Positions 1 to 12,200 of a stretch of 64,000 nt of DNA are shown in pieces (within the stretch, counting starts at the first letter, position 1; the number at the start of each line of letters is the position of its first letter). The notes under the pieces were generated by a model, which saw only the letters and a program-made list of their open reading frames with translations, ran no database searches and was not told the origin of the DNA. The translations under genes and the position numbers were made by a program. The stretch covers positions 30,690,001 through 30,754,000 of the forward strand of contig OX359246.1 of NCBI GenBank assembly GCA_947179485.1, read 5' to 3'. The stretch comes from Allacma fusca (Eukaryota; Arthropoda; Collembola; Symphypleona; Sminthuridae).

Positions 1-2595
1 AAAGACATAACCATGCAAATTCACCCTATTTTACGGTAACTCATCTACACAGTACTTACTACTCCGAGTCATGCCATGCAAAGCAAGTATTATACTAAAT
101 AGACATTGCAGCATTCCAATGCACCAAATCACGATCCAGTTTAGATCAACTCACTCTCTCTCTCTCTGAAACTCTGATTCAGTGAATACTTATTAGGTAT
201 CTAGCTCCCATACTGCATACATGTATGTATCTATCTACATATGTAAGGATCACATGGTGGGATTATCTTCACAGTACGTATGCATTATGTATAGTTTAAT
301 TAAGGAATACGTGGCTAAATCCGAGTTGGCTGATTTAGCCTCAAGTACATTTTCCTAGGAAGATTTTTTGTTTTTTAGTTTAGCAATACGCCAAAATAAT
401 ATGCATTATCATATATACTTAGATACTTATACTTATACTGATATCGAGGAAATATTTGTACTCATTGTATGTACATCCATTGTTTCTCTATAGACTTACA
501 CTTGCCTTCACGTTTGTGCGGGATCGTGCTCTTGCGATACCGTGACAGTAAGTTTAATACGTTAATTAATAACTTCTGCATGTTTGTGTCTAATCTCCTG
601 TGCACTCTGAAACATTGCAATCCCTTCCAGGACCTCACCTGACTGGCAATAACTCATATAATTATTGAAGGGTCAATTTGATTCTATATTCTGATTCTAC
701 TTTGATTATTTCTGTAGTCTCCGACGTCCCCGTTTTTTTATTAAAAGAGATTGATTTCAGGGGGTAAATAAACCAGGGAATATAGTATAATTATTTTTTT
801 TTATAGGTTTAGTTTCATTAGTTTAAAATTTTGAATTAGTTTCTGGTTTTTATTTGATGAAGTAATAATAATTATTATTATAAGAATTGACTGGGAATAT
901 CCCTTAGGGAATTATACATACGTAGGTTTCAGTATAATTTATTACGGAATGATTTTTAAAATAATTTAAATTACTAGTAGCCTTTAGGAGCCTTGCTAGT
1001 ATAGACTCTGATTGTGAGAGAGAACTTGAGCGTATAATTTCTTTCTTTCTCTCTTTCTTTCTGTCTGTCTGTATATTTTTTTGGCGTAGTATTGTTTTTA
1101 ATAATGCGTGATCATATTATCAAAACCGACCATCCCTTTAGAATGCTATGAGTAATACTTAGGTAGATCTAGGTATATAGAAAGAATTTACACAAGAGAT
1201 TCATATAGAAGGAATTCGCAAGAGATTCATATGGAATGAATTCTTAAAGAGAGTCAAGTTTTTGTAGTCAAGGATGCCACATGGCACATGGGTTGGGAGA
1301 TATTTGTCTGTGTGTAGTTTACCATTTGATGGCAAGCATACTTTATTTAGTCCAGCGGCGAGGGAGTGTGTAACAAGGCAGCCGTGTTACTTTACTTTGT
1401 AGGAGAAGCCTTCCAGTCTTGTCTCTTGATAAATGGAGTACACATTATTTTATGTAGATATTGAGACTCACATTGTAATAACATAATTTGCATGTTCGAG
1501 ACAGGTATGCATCACCCCTACATATGTATGTATGTAGTTATGACTCTAGTGGTAATAAAGTTTGTCCACAGAAACCTCTTATCATTAAGTGCTCTCTGAG
1601 TGAGTCTCCTATATAAGTACTTTTTGTATATATCCAAATATCTTTGATAGTATCTTTTACACATTTGAATTTTCTAATTTCCTCAATTTGACTAACTGGA
1701 CGTTCCCAATCAGATTATAATCTTGTACTGTTAAATTATATAGCCTGGAACCTGGGCCAATAATGGATGTATTGTCATGTCCCTTCAGGAAATACTATTC
1801 CACGAATTGTAGGAAGTAGGAGAGCAAAATACTTAAAAAATTCTGATATGTACATGTTCATGTGTATCTACAAACAGCATGCATGTACCTATGTATATAA
1901 TGGAAAACAATTTTTTGAAATAACTTTGTACAGATTATAATTTACTGATGTCAAGATTTGGCATTTTAAAGTGTGCAGATGCTGTAATTATACATATGTA
2001 AATATGATCTGATCGTTGTGCTTGAAAGTTATAATTATTTACGGTTAGATTTTCACCTGACAGTCAGTAGTATGCATTTCCTCTAGGCTATGGAGAAGTT
2101 GCACGTTCCACTCACACTGTGTATTTATGTATATATCTATATGTATGAATGTGTACGAAAACCCANNNNNNNNNNNNNNNNNNNNNNNNNNNNNNNNNNN
2201 NNNNNNNNNNNNNNNNNNNNNNNNNNNNNNNNNNNNNNNNNNNNNNNNNNNNNNNNNNNNNNNNNNNNNNNNNNNNNNNNNNNNNNNNNNNNNNNNNNNN
2301 NNNNNNNNNNNNNNNNNNNNNNNNNNNNNNNNNNNNNNNNNNNNNNNNNNNNNNNNNNNNNNNNNGTATTTTCCGGAAGGAAATTAACCTTGTGGTAAAT
2401 GGGAATGTGTCTAAATAGCTTTTGTATATATCTACATATATATGTAATTATACAAAACCTTGTCAAAAGAAAATGCCCGTTATGTATGAGGTTGTCCTTT
2501 TTTTATGTCTCTTATAGCGAGAGTGTACTGTACCTACTATTACTGTACTCTATACTTAATTACATTATCTACTAAGCCTTTGCTGTATTTTTCAG
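1..2595. other. Intron or upstream DNA, no exon recognised
   Basis: AT-rich sequence with short TATG/TACATA-type repeats and many stops in all frames. No CH1-like coding segment could be found, although the family normally has exons encoding the start of CH1 just before the one at 2596. Those exons must lie upstream of the window or, less likely, inside the assembly gap. Confidence 0.7.
2166..2365. other. Assembly gap (200 N)
   Basis: A run of exactly 200 undetermined bases, a typical placeholder length. True size and content are unknown. It lies in intronic sequence about 230 bases before the CH1 exon, so a missing small exon cannot be excluded. Confidence 0.99.
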
Positions 2596-2688
2596 ATTAA
2601 GCTCGTCAATATTCGAGCTGAAGATATTGTAGATGGAAATCCGAAGCTCACTCTGGGCTTGATTTGGACTATCATTTTGCACTTCCAG
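2596..2688 (+). CDS. shot: shot exon: C-terminal part of CH1 (actin-binding domain)
   Basis: A 31-residue, phase 0 to 0 exon preceded by a pyrimidine tract and TTTTTCAG, followed by GTTAGT. The product includes [20 protein letters not shown], the near-invariant end of the first calponin-homology domain of spectraplakins and related actin-binding proteins. CH1 carries the main actin-contact surfaces. Open at both ends, so the start codon lies upstream. Confidence 0.97.
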
Positions 2689-5600
2689 GTTAGTCCTTGT
2701 TATATTATTTTTGTTTTACTATGTATGTATGTATTAAAGGTAACCAGATCCTTCTTATACCAGAAAACCATTGCCAATTTCTTCGGATGTTGTTGTAAAT
2801 AAGCGTCACATGTGCTTCTAAAATAAAATGACATTTACAATATATTCAAGGTCTCACAAACAATTTTCAAAACTGTAATAATTATTACCCAGATGTTTTT
2901 TTAATGTTGTCCTCAAGGAATTTATAAGCCACATTTGGAGAAAAAATGTCGCACATGGTACAAATTAATTTCATGGACTCTGACAACATGAAAAGTCCCG
3001 ACGTTCTCATGTATGCCAAGCTTCCATTGAGCTCTATTGTTGTGATGAATGAAGTCATGCTCATCAATTTAACCATGCTGAGCTTAGCGGTGTTTTTGAA
3101 AATTAGCGTTTTGTCATACCTCGTTAAGAAAATAATTTACACTAGTGTTAAAAGGAAGAAAACAAACGAGGGAAAGTCAAGGGTATGAAGATTTCAATTA
3201 TCCGGGGGTCTGTCTCCTCTTGTTAAAATCAAAAGGGAAAACGTTCTTAGTTGTAAATGGACTAAAAAAATTATTTTCTAGTCATTTTAATTCTAAGAGT
3301 GGGAGGTAATGGAGACAGTAATTCGAGGTGACAGTAACGTTGCTCTGAGAGATAAGAATGTTTCGGGGAAGTGCTTGGGTATCATATGCTCATAAGTAAA
3401 GAGTACGGAATCGATTTTATAAATCACAGGGAAATATGAATGATAAAAGTAGCTGTCTCGGGAGTCTCTAATAGGATAAATGTGGAGTCAGTTGACACAT
3501 CCTCATGTGAATCAACATAAAGTAACACTAGAGACAGTGTAAAAGAGCAGAGCAGAGTCAAGCCGTAGTTGACAGCTTGAGCCGCACTCAGACATATGTT
3601 CCGAGTTCTGTTCTGTCTGACTGACAGACATAGACTTGAGAAAAGTATTAACTTTGCCGGTATAAGGAATATGGACGCCTACTAAAACCCAAATGCTCAT
3701 TTGGTACTTAATACTGTGCTCGCTCTCTCTCTCTCTCTCTCACTCTGAGGTTTTTGCCCATAGTTCAAAAATGGTTTTATCAGCATATAAGTAAGTATAG
3801 TTCCCCATCCTAGAGCAGATTCCTCTGTTATGGGTTCCGGTTTTAATGTCCCCCATTTTTCTGCCATTAAACCGACCAAATCGGAAAGAAATGATTTTGT
3901 GATGCATAAAAAAATGACTTATTTGAAACCGCGGAAGTAATGAATGGAATGTAGTGTAGAGAGATGTTTCCACCCTTTTCAAAGAGAAATGACTTGACTC
4001 AAGACACACTATTTTCCCAAACAATATTTCAATGAAATCACAAACATTTATGGTATTAAATTTTTGACATCTCTCGAAATCCCGTGTAACGTGTTTCTTG
4101 TATCTACTACTACTAGTGCTTTTGTGCCCATATGTACTTACAAAAAAAAAAGAACATATCTTAAAAAGAACATAGCGGCACATGGAGCTACAGGAAAACA
4201 AAATATTATTTCCTTATGCAGTAAGTAAGTAGTAAGATTTGATGAAAAGAGATACAAAAACCATAATATGGAGCTTGTTTCTTTAATAATTCTCGTGAGC
4301 ACTGAGGAAAAAAAACTCAACTATCTAATCCTTTACAACTGCCACGGGTAAGTCGGTATATGCATCTGCCCGTATAGATATATGTATCTATATGTATAGA
4401 TAAGTATAGAAAATAACAAGAGTTGTCATACCTTGTAAGTTTTTTTAGGGGGCAACGTACCACCCCGAGATTCTCTCTCTCTCTCTCTCTTTCTGTCTCT
4501 ATCTCTGTGTATACTGTATAGAATGTGTGGCTCTTGTTTTAGCTTGCCTGCCTGCGTCTGCCTGCCTATATAGTACCTCCAAGTGTAATTCTAACAAGTT
4601 TTGTGAAACCTATGGACTAGTGCAAATTGTGAAGCATATAACTACAAGATTTTGACAGACATTCATGTGAATCTCCATTTATCCAACATTAGTCCCGCCT
4701 GTGAAGGTCTACTACTGCTAAATACAAAAAAAAACTGTGAAGTTTAGTACCAGCACAGCGCCCCTATTTCATCTTTACTTTAACAATTAACATTTAGTTG
4801 TAGTATGTCACCATGTACATACATATAAGAACTCTGTATTTACTTACTTACAAATTGAAGCACCATAACTGCAAGTATAATTTTGTATATGTGTACAACT
4901 AACTGTGCATGCATGCTAAGCATGTATAGAGCCTAGTGCCTAGAGCCTAGAGCCTTCCCCATATGTACATACATATGTATATTCTCGCTGTATGGAATTC
5001 ATCTCTCTCGTCCATGTACTGTATTAAGTTGCAGTGTGGGTGGAAGGCTAATGAATGAAAGTGAGGGCGGTGAGAGGCATATTGCTGAGCTTCTGTTATG
5101 TGTCCCTATGTACAAGTAATGCATGTGTGACGGGGACGGTGGTAGTGGTAGTGGTGGTGGTGATGGTGTTTGTAGTAGTAGTAGTTGTTGTAGTAATAGT
5201 AGTAGAGGAGGAAGAAGAAGAAGTAGTAGAACTGTTGTGTGCCGGGGCTAGACTCCTCATGTGAACTGGGCTTGATGCAGAAAAGCAACCAAGTATGAAA
5301 AGCGGCAGTAAAGCCAACACTTGAGTCAACAGGTTGATGTTTCAGAAGGGGGGATTACACAAGGGGTAAAAAAGTCGTTCCCTTTTGTGGAATGCCAAAA
5401 GGTGGATACAGGTAGTGCCTATCAGTCAGGTTATAAACGTGGCCTTCCTGCCTTTAAAACTTTAAACCAAGCTGTTCATAGTCCATACTTACATACATAC
5501 ATATCTATGTAAGAGGTACATCATCAGCAGGACAGGACAGGTATCTCTCTATCTCACTTCTATTGCCAGCGGTATATAGGTATAATACCGTGTTTTGTAC

Positions 5601-6183
5601 AGGGACCATCACTGTTGTAGTATGTATGAGACTACTCAATGTAAGTATACCTACTATCGTGTATCAAGCGTGTCTCTACAACTTGATAGATGTACACATA
5701 CACTTGATAATTTAAAAACTGCATAATTTCTCACCGAGGGCTGACTGAGTGCTGAACTGTGTCTGAACAGTGTGGATTCTGTGGATGACTTGGTGCCAAC
5801 AGTACTTTCAAGTTTTTAATACGGATTGTGTCATTTTTGTATAGTCTGTTTGTACTTTTAGCAGATATAAGGACATAATTATTGTACATGTACGTGGCCC
5901 AGCATACACAATAATTATTATATATTAACAATATAACAACATAAAAATAACTTCCAGAGCATTTTGTCCAATGCAATCGTAGTTAGGAGAACATCTCCTC
6001 CTCGACACATAATAATTACATATGTTATTCAAGTGTGAACTAGTAAATTGAAGATGCCCTGAGTATAACAACAATTTGCAAGTTATTTTTACTGGGAACA
6101 CAGTCGGCAAACACTTGTAAATATCGATATTATTATTATTATTATTATTGCTATTACACAGAGGAACATTAAGTGTTGGTTGG

Positions 6184-6218
<35 letters not shown>

Positions 6219-9200
6219 GAGAGATATTTATTTTTAAATATATACATACATAGATACATACCCTGTCTATGTAAAAGCCTGATTCACAGGGAAAAAGCCC
6301 TTTTTCCAAGGAGAGACTCCTAGAAGTATGTACATTTTATGTACGGGATACTATTGACGACGATGATGTCAGCTGTGTGATGTGATTGTAAAACTAAGCT
6401 ATTGAAAGTTGTGTGTTCTTCTTTGAAGATGCATGCATCATCATTATAACTTCACAGTATTTCCCGAGTCTCATTCCTGTGTAAATCTCTCTCCTGGAAT
6501 TTCAGTTGTAAAATATATTCAAAGGAGCAGCATCTGTTTGTTTCTGTAGAAGAATTTCAAGACCATCCCTGACTGAGTGAGTACATTGGGCCGACTCCAT
6601 ACCCAGAATCCACACGTTCCTTCCTTCAATTGTGCAAGTTTGCTCGGTCAAAACTGATAAGATATAAGTAATTATATAAAAAGCTCCTCAATATGACTGA
6701 GCATAGGAGTTTCGAGAGGGGAACAAGAATGTACAAGTATTAAATCTCTGTTGTAGATAACCTGACTACATCATCTTCAATCATGGTCAGTTGTTGTATC
6801 ATCCAGTGAGAGTTGTACTTCACCTGAGAGTGTGTGTATATAGATATATATAATTATATATATATTTATATAAATATAGATATCCACAAACACTCAATGT
6901 AGTATCTATATAGACTTATGAGCAAAGTATAATAATAATTATTATATGTGTTACCTTTCACAAGCGAATTCCTCCGTAGACAATTCGATCGATCAGTGCA
7001 ATGTTTATAAATGAGATTTTAACCACAACGCTACCTTCACTTAAGTCAGTTTGGGTTATCTCCTGTGTAGTGCATGGTATATGTGTTCCAAGATAATTAT
7101 TTTTACTACTTTTTACAATTATTATTATTGTTTGTTTGTATTATCTAACGAAATCCCTCACATTATAAAAAAAAGCAAATTTACCCACCAACCAACGTAA
7201 TACCCTCCTGACAGTACCAAATATATATACATTAAATTTCACTGCCTATAAAGAATTGGATGTTTGTTTGGGATTATATAGTGTGTAGTAATAATAAATA
7301 TTATTGTTACTGTAACACCCTGGTGCTAAAAAAAAAGATAACTGTAATAGTATAAATATGAATACTACACGATTGTATTCGACAGAATTTTCTGTGGGAA
7401 TTTGAACCTGTTCAGAAAAAAAAAATTCTCTGTGATGTGCTGCAAGTAGTAGTGCAAGTGGTGTGGTTCAAGGGTACATAAGTAATTAGTAATTACTAGT
7501 GAACCCTTGGAAGAATGTCCATGTACCAGTTTGTCCGGGGTCCTCGTCTCTTCATCCAAGCTGCCCGAGAGCAGGCGGACCCGGACAATGTTAACCAGGA
7601 ACCCGACGATGAGCTTTTGGAGTACGGTCGAGACATCCGGGGCTCGGACATACATCGAGTTCAGACACAACGACTAGTAAACACGGAATCTCATGGCACT
7701 GCCTCATCTGTGAATCGAATAGCGAGGAAGAGTGGGTTCAAGTCCATTACTCGGAAAATAATTAGAAAAACTACCACGTTGACGAGGGGGGAGCAGCGCT
7801 CCGTTACGGAGAAATTAGTTACACAGACGGGTAAAGATGGGCAGGAGACGGTGACAACTCCACAACGTTATGTCACGGAGAGGGTTGTTCGAACCCCTTG
7901 GGGAACTACGGATGAGGATGAGTTTGATGATGGGAATGGAGCCGGGCATTTCATGAGTGCTTCGGGCGGAGTTCGAGAAAAACATACCAGCAGAGCTAAT
8001 TTAAATTTAGTTCGGGGTGCGTCACCAGGCACCAGTCATCCTCATGGCTACTATGAAGGAGAAGAGTCTGCCCACACAAAATTTAAAACGAAGGTATCAC
8101 TTAACTCTGGGCTTTAATGTAATTTCAAGGGCGTACTTAGATCATGTATCTTAATTTATTTATATGCCCTTTAACTATGTGTCATAAGTATTTCTATATA
8201 TCTTTTTGTATATGAAAGAAATCTACACGAATGTGTACTTACTACTTACATTATTTTTTGCCTCTGCCGCAAAACTATATTGCATCTGGAATATTAAACC
8301 TTGGAAAGTTTCAAGTAGATACGGCCACTGTCTGTCTGGTCACTCCTGCAATAGAAATTTGAGTGTGACTACTTTAAGTGTAGGAAATGGAAGACAATTT
8401 TGTCGGAATAATCTTGAAAATAATTTTTTCGAAAAGGATTTTTTTTTAATGGATGGCTCTAAGAAGCTATGTATGTAATAAGTAGCCCAATATTTTTTCG
8501 GTGATAGAACTAATTGTTGATTCAGATTGTCATACATATTGTGTACGACAGGGTCAGTAAATATTTGAGCGCGCTTATGGGACTCACGCAATTACTGTTT
8601 AGCCTTCAGAAAATGTGGTAATTACGGTATAGTTAATATACAGCTCCTGTCGGCATTTATGCAAAGCGCAGGAAATCCCCTTTTATTTCTACAGATCCCA
8701 ATGTCCATCCTCTTTTTAGTAGGCCATTCATTATGCTCGTAAGGTGCTTTTAATTGTAATTGTACTCTACTGAGATGCATTCTAGCAATAAAGTCATGAC
8801 ATGGTCTGATGTACATATATATATGCAAAGCAAATAGCATCATGGGATAATTTGCAATTTTTGCAACCCTGTCCAAAATATTTGCATTGTACAAGCGTGC
8901 AAAAAAACAATTACTAATATTACTCTTGCTGCTACTCCACCTTTTCCTGACATGTTCAATTGTAACTTTTTCCTGTGGTAACCTTCAGTGTTTACCTAAG
9001 ATGATAAAAAAAATAAATTGTTCTGAATACAAAACAGAGCTTCTTATGCCAAATGGGGAAAGTAGTAATGTTTTAATAACATGTGACACACTCACTCAGA
9101 TGTTAGTATGTATGTATGTATGTATATGTACTGCATTTATGTGCGTGAATGTCATATGGATGATGGAGTACATCCGTAGGTAGGAGACGAAAGGGAGGAA

Positions 9201-12200
9201 AAATGGATGTTGGGACCTTATGCATGCATTCGTAATCAAGTGTAAATTTAAGTATGCGTTCATTTGAAAGAATTTAAGGATGTTTACATTACAGTGTAAT
9301 TTACATACTTGAAATGTTTTTTTTGATGTTGCAATGGGAATTGGCAATGGTGGACCCCGTGGTTCTGGTTGGTGTAGATACATATGTACATTTGTGTGTT
9401 GGTGTAGTACATATATGAAATCTAATACTTAAACTAATTGATTGATTTTTTTTTCATGAATGAGTAGATTTCAGATATTGTAGTCGGTATGGAAGATAAT
9501 GTGTCGGCCAAAGATGCTCTTCTGAAGTGGGCTCAAAAAACTACTGCCAAGTACCCCGGTGTCCGAGTAGATAACTTCACAAAATCATGGAGGGATGGTC
9601 TCGCTTTTAATGCCATTATTCATCGCAATCGGTACGGGTTGACATATAGGGACACAACTTTCTCAGCATATCACATTTATTACCAGTTCTGTAGTTTCTA
9701 CGTGCCTACGCAGCATACATTTATAATTATTATGTAGATAAAGAATCTGTACATTGTAAATGAATTTATGCTTGTCTGCATTTGTATACGTGATTTCCTT
9801 ACACGTTTGAAGAGCCTATAGGTTCAAGCAATTGTAATCATGTCCTTTTGTAATGTTGTAGTACAAAATCCTGCAATGTAGGTAATGAAACAAGAGATAA
9901 GTACGATATAATAATAATTAGTTCAAATTACTTTGTACATTTACAGCCCAGACCTAATTGATTGGAGAAATATTCAGCGTAGAAGCGTTCGTGATCGTCT
10001 TGAAACTGTTTTCTCAGTGGCTGAGAACGACTGTGGAGTTACCCGTCTTCTTGATCCTGAAGGTACATGTCTAAACTGACTTTGTTGCTAGTATTATTGC
10101 AAATTATTTTGTATTTATGAAAAAGTATGCGAAAAATCTAAATCAACTTATGTATTGTATTGCATTGTGTAACTTCTTTAATTTGGAAGCAGGTACCTTT
10201 TTGTGTTTCTTTGCCAAGACTTGCTACTAAAACTAATAACATATGTAGTAATCATTATTCGCAGCTGGCTTTTATATAAATACCATATTTGGGATGTTTC
10301 AGATGTGGATACTCCTCAGCCGGATGAAAAATCTCTCATTACATACATCTCGTCCCTTTATGATGTTTTCCCGGAACCACCAAGACTTCATCCTCTTTAT
10401 GACTCAGTGAGTTTTAATTATTGGTGTATAATCATAGGGATTGTGTTTTCTGTGTTTGATATTTTGATGTGCTTGCAGTTCATCTCATTATACATATGTG
10501 CAGTCAGTGAGACAGCTCATGTAATATCATAATAATTATTGCTATTTTTATTTGCCTATGCTACAGGACTCCCAAAAGAAATGGGAAGAATACAGGGAGA
10601 TTGCCTCTTCCTTGTACCAATGGACCAGACAAAATATTGCCATCATGCAAGACCGTCATTTCTCGTCCTCGTTGATCGAGATGAGGAAGATGGCTGCAGA
10701 CATGAATAGATTCCGTGTGGAAGAAGTTCCATCACGTGCTCATGAGAAACAAAGGATTGCTCATCTTATTAGAGATGTGGAGGTGAGATATTGATATAAG
10801 CACTTGTATATGTCAGATGATACGATTAAATTAATGCCTAAAAATATGAAAAGCAAAAATCTATGCGTGAACTATCTTTAATTAATAAAGACGCTCACCT
10901 TGACTTTTAAAATGAAGTACCAATTTAGTTTTGTGTGTGATTTGAGGATACTCCAGAATGATTTAGACGTGTGAGGCATTTAAGCAAGATGTTATTCCTT
11001 TTGTTTAGAAACATTTTCGAGACGGCGAGATCGATCCTGAGCTTCATATTGACAACATTGAGAGAAGTTGGCAAGTTCTGATGTTGTCTCACCAAGAGAA
11101 AGATCAAGCCATTCACGATGAAATTAAAAAATTAGAAAGATTGCAACGAATTGCAGAAAAACTGCACCGTGAAGCCAAGCAAGTGGAAATTAAACTCGAT
11201 GAAATTGAACAACGAATTGAGGAAGAGGCCAGACGAATTGACAGACTGCATCCCTTGGATGCCAAACATAACTGTGACCAACTCGAGCGGGACATGCAAC
11301 TCACTGAGGAGACCATCAAATCCATGTTTACCGATGCGCAGACCCTAAGGGACTCTCGCTATCATCAAGCTCCTGAGCTACACAAAATGTAAGAATACAC
11401 CGTAAACTCGACCCAGCTTAATCGATTTTTATACTTCTTAGCTTTTCGACCTACAAAATTGTTGAGCCAACCCATAAGTAAAAATTGTATTTCTGTTCGT
11501 TTTTACAAGGGTGCAACATATTCATCAACGCTGGATTAACGTGCGAACGCTATTGCACAACCGACTTTTATCAGTATTGGCATCTATTTCATTCCCAATT
11601 GAAGAGAGGACTGTTACAAAAATGTCGAAAACAGTACTAGAAACTCGTCTCGTAGAGACCAACCAACATTTTAGGTTTCTTCAAGAGGTCACAGATTGGG
11701 TCAAGAATAAACACGTAATGACATTTCTACAACGTTTTTACTCCCGATTTTGCTTGGCAGCCATTCAAACGAAATGTGCTCAGTTTTTTAAAATTTGAGC
11801 AACAAATCAAGAATTGCTTGTACAGCTAATGATAGTTAATTCATATAAAATAATTTGTTATATCTTCTACAGAAACAACTACAAGATGCTGACTATGGTA
11901 GTGACCTGCCGTCCGTACAAGCGGAATTAGAAAAGCAGCTTCGGGAGCAGAAAACGATCGAAAAATTCCAAATAAGCATTGATAAATGCTCAGCAGCCAA
12001 AGTTAGTTTAAATTGTCGGAGTTATTTAGTAATACTCATGAAATATGAAACGATACCAACCAGTAATATTCTTTTCCTCTAGAACACCTTCCATGGAGAA
12101 GAACTCCAGTTATATATATCTTATTTGAATGGAGTGCAGAAAGCTTACGCAGATTTACTTACGTCTTCCAAGAAGCGACAGTCAGATCTAGAGACTCTCA

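Larger units (their letters stand above)
2689..7514. other. Long intron, with the promoter region of the internal start at its end
   Basis: No convincing exon of the main gene. Contents are simple repeats: CT tracts at about 3721-3740 and 4471-4492, a GTA/GTG/GAA triplet tract at 5138-5230, an ATT tract at 6129-6149 and a GA tract at 6188-6217. A patch at 2885-3190 is open on both strands (see findings). The last few hundred bases probably hold the promoter of the alternative first exon. Confidence 0.7.

Noticed and set aside
494..547. Exon-like segment with AG before and GTAAGT after, encoding LRYRD in one frame
   Set aside because: Resembles the LRYKK that precedes the 2596 exon, but the phase does not match (one base left over) and the rest of the peptide does not fit CH1.
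3740..4201. Minus-strand open frame of 153 codons
   Set aside because: Lies in an intron of the plus-strand gene, has no recognisable domain and an erratic composition, and includes microsatellite edges. Chance frame.
5055..5329. Val/Glu-rich and Thr/Ser-rich open frames on both strands
   Set aside because: Produced by the GTA/GTG/GAA triplet microsatellite, not by coding selection.
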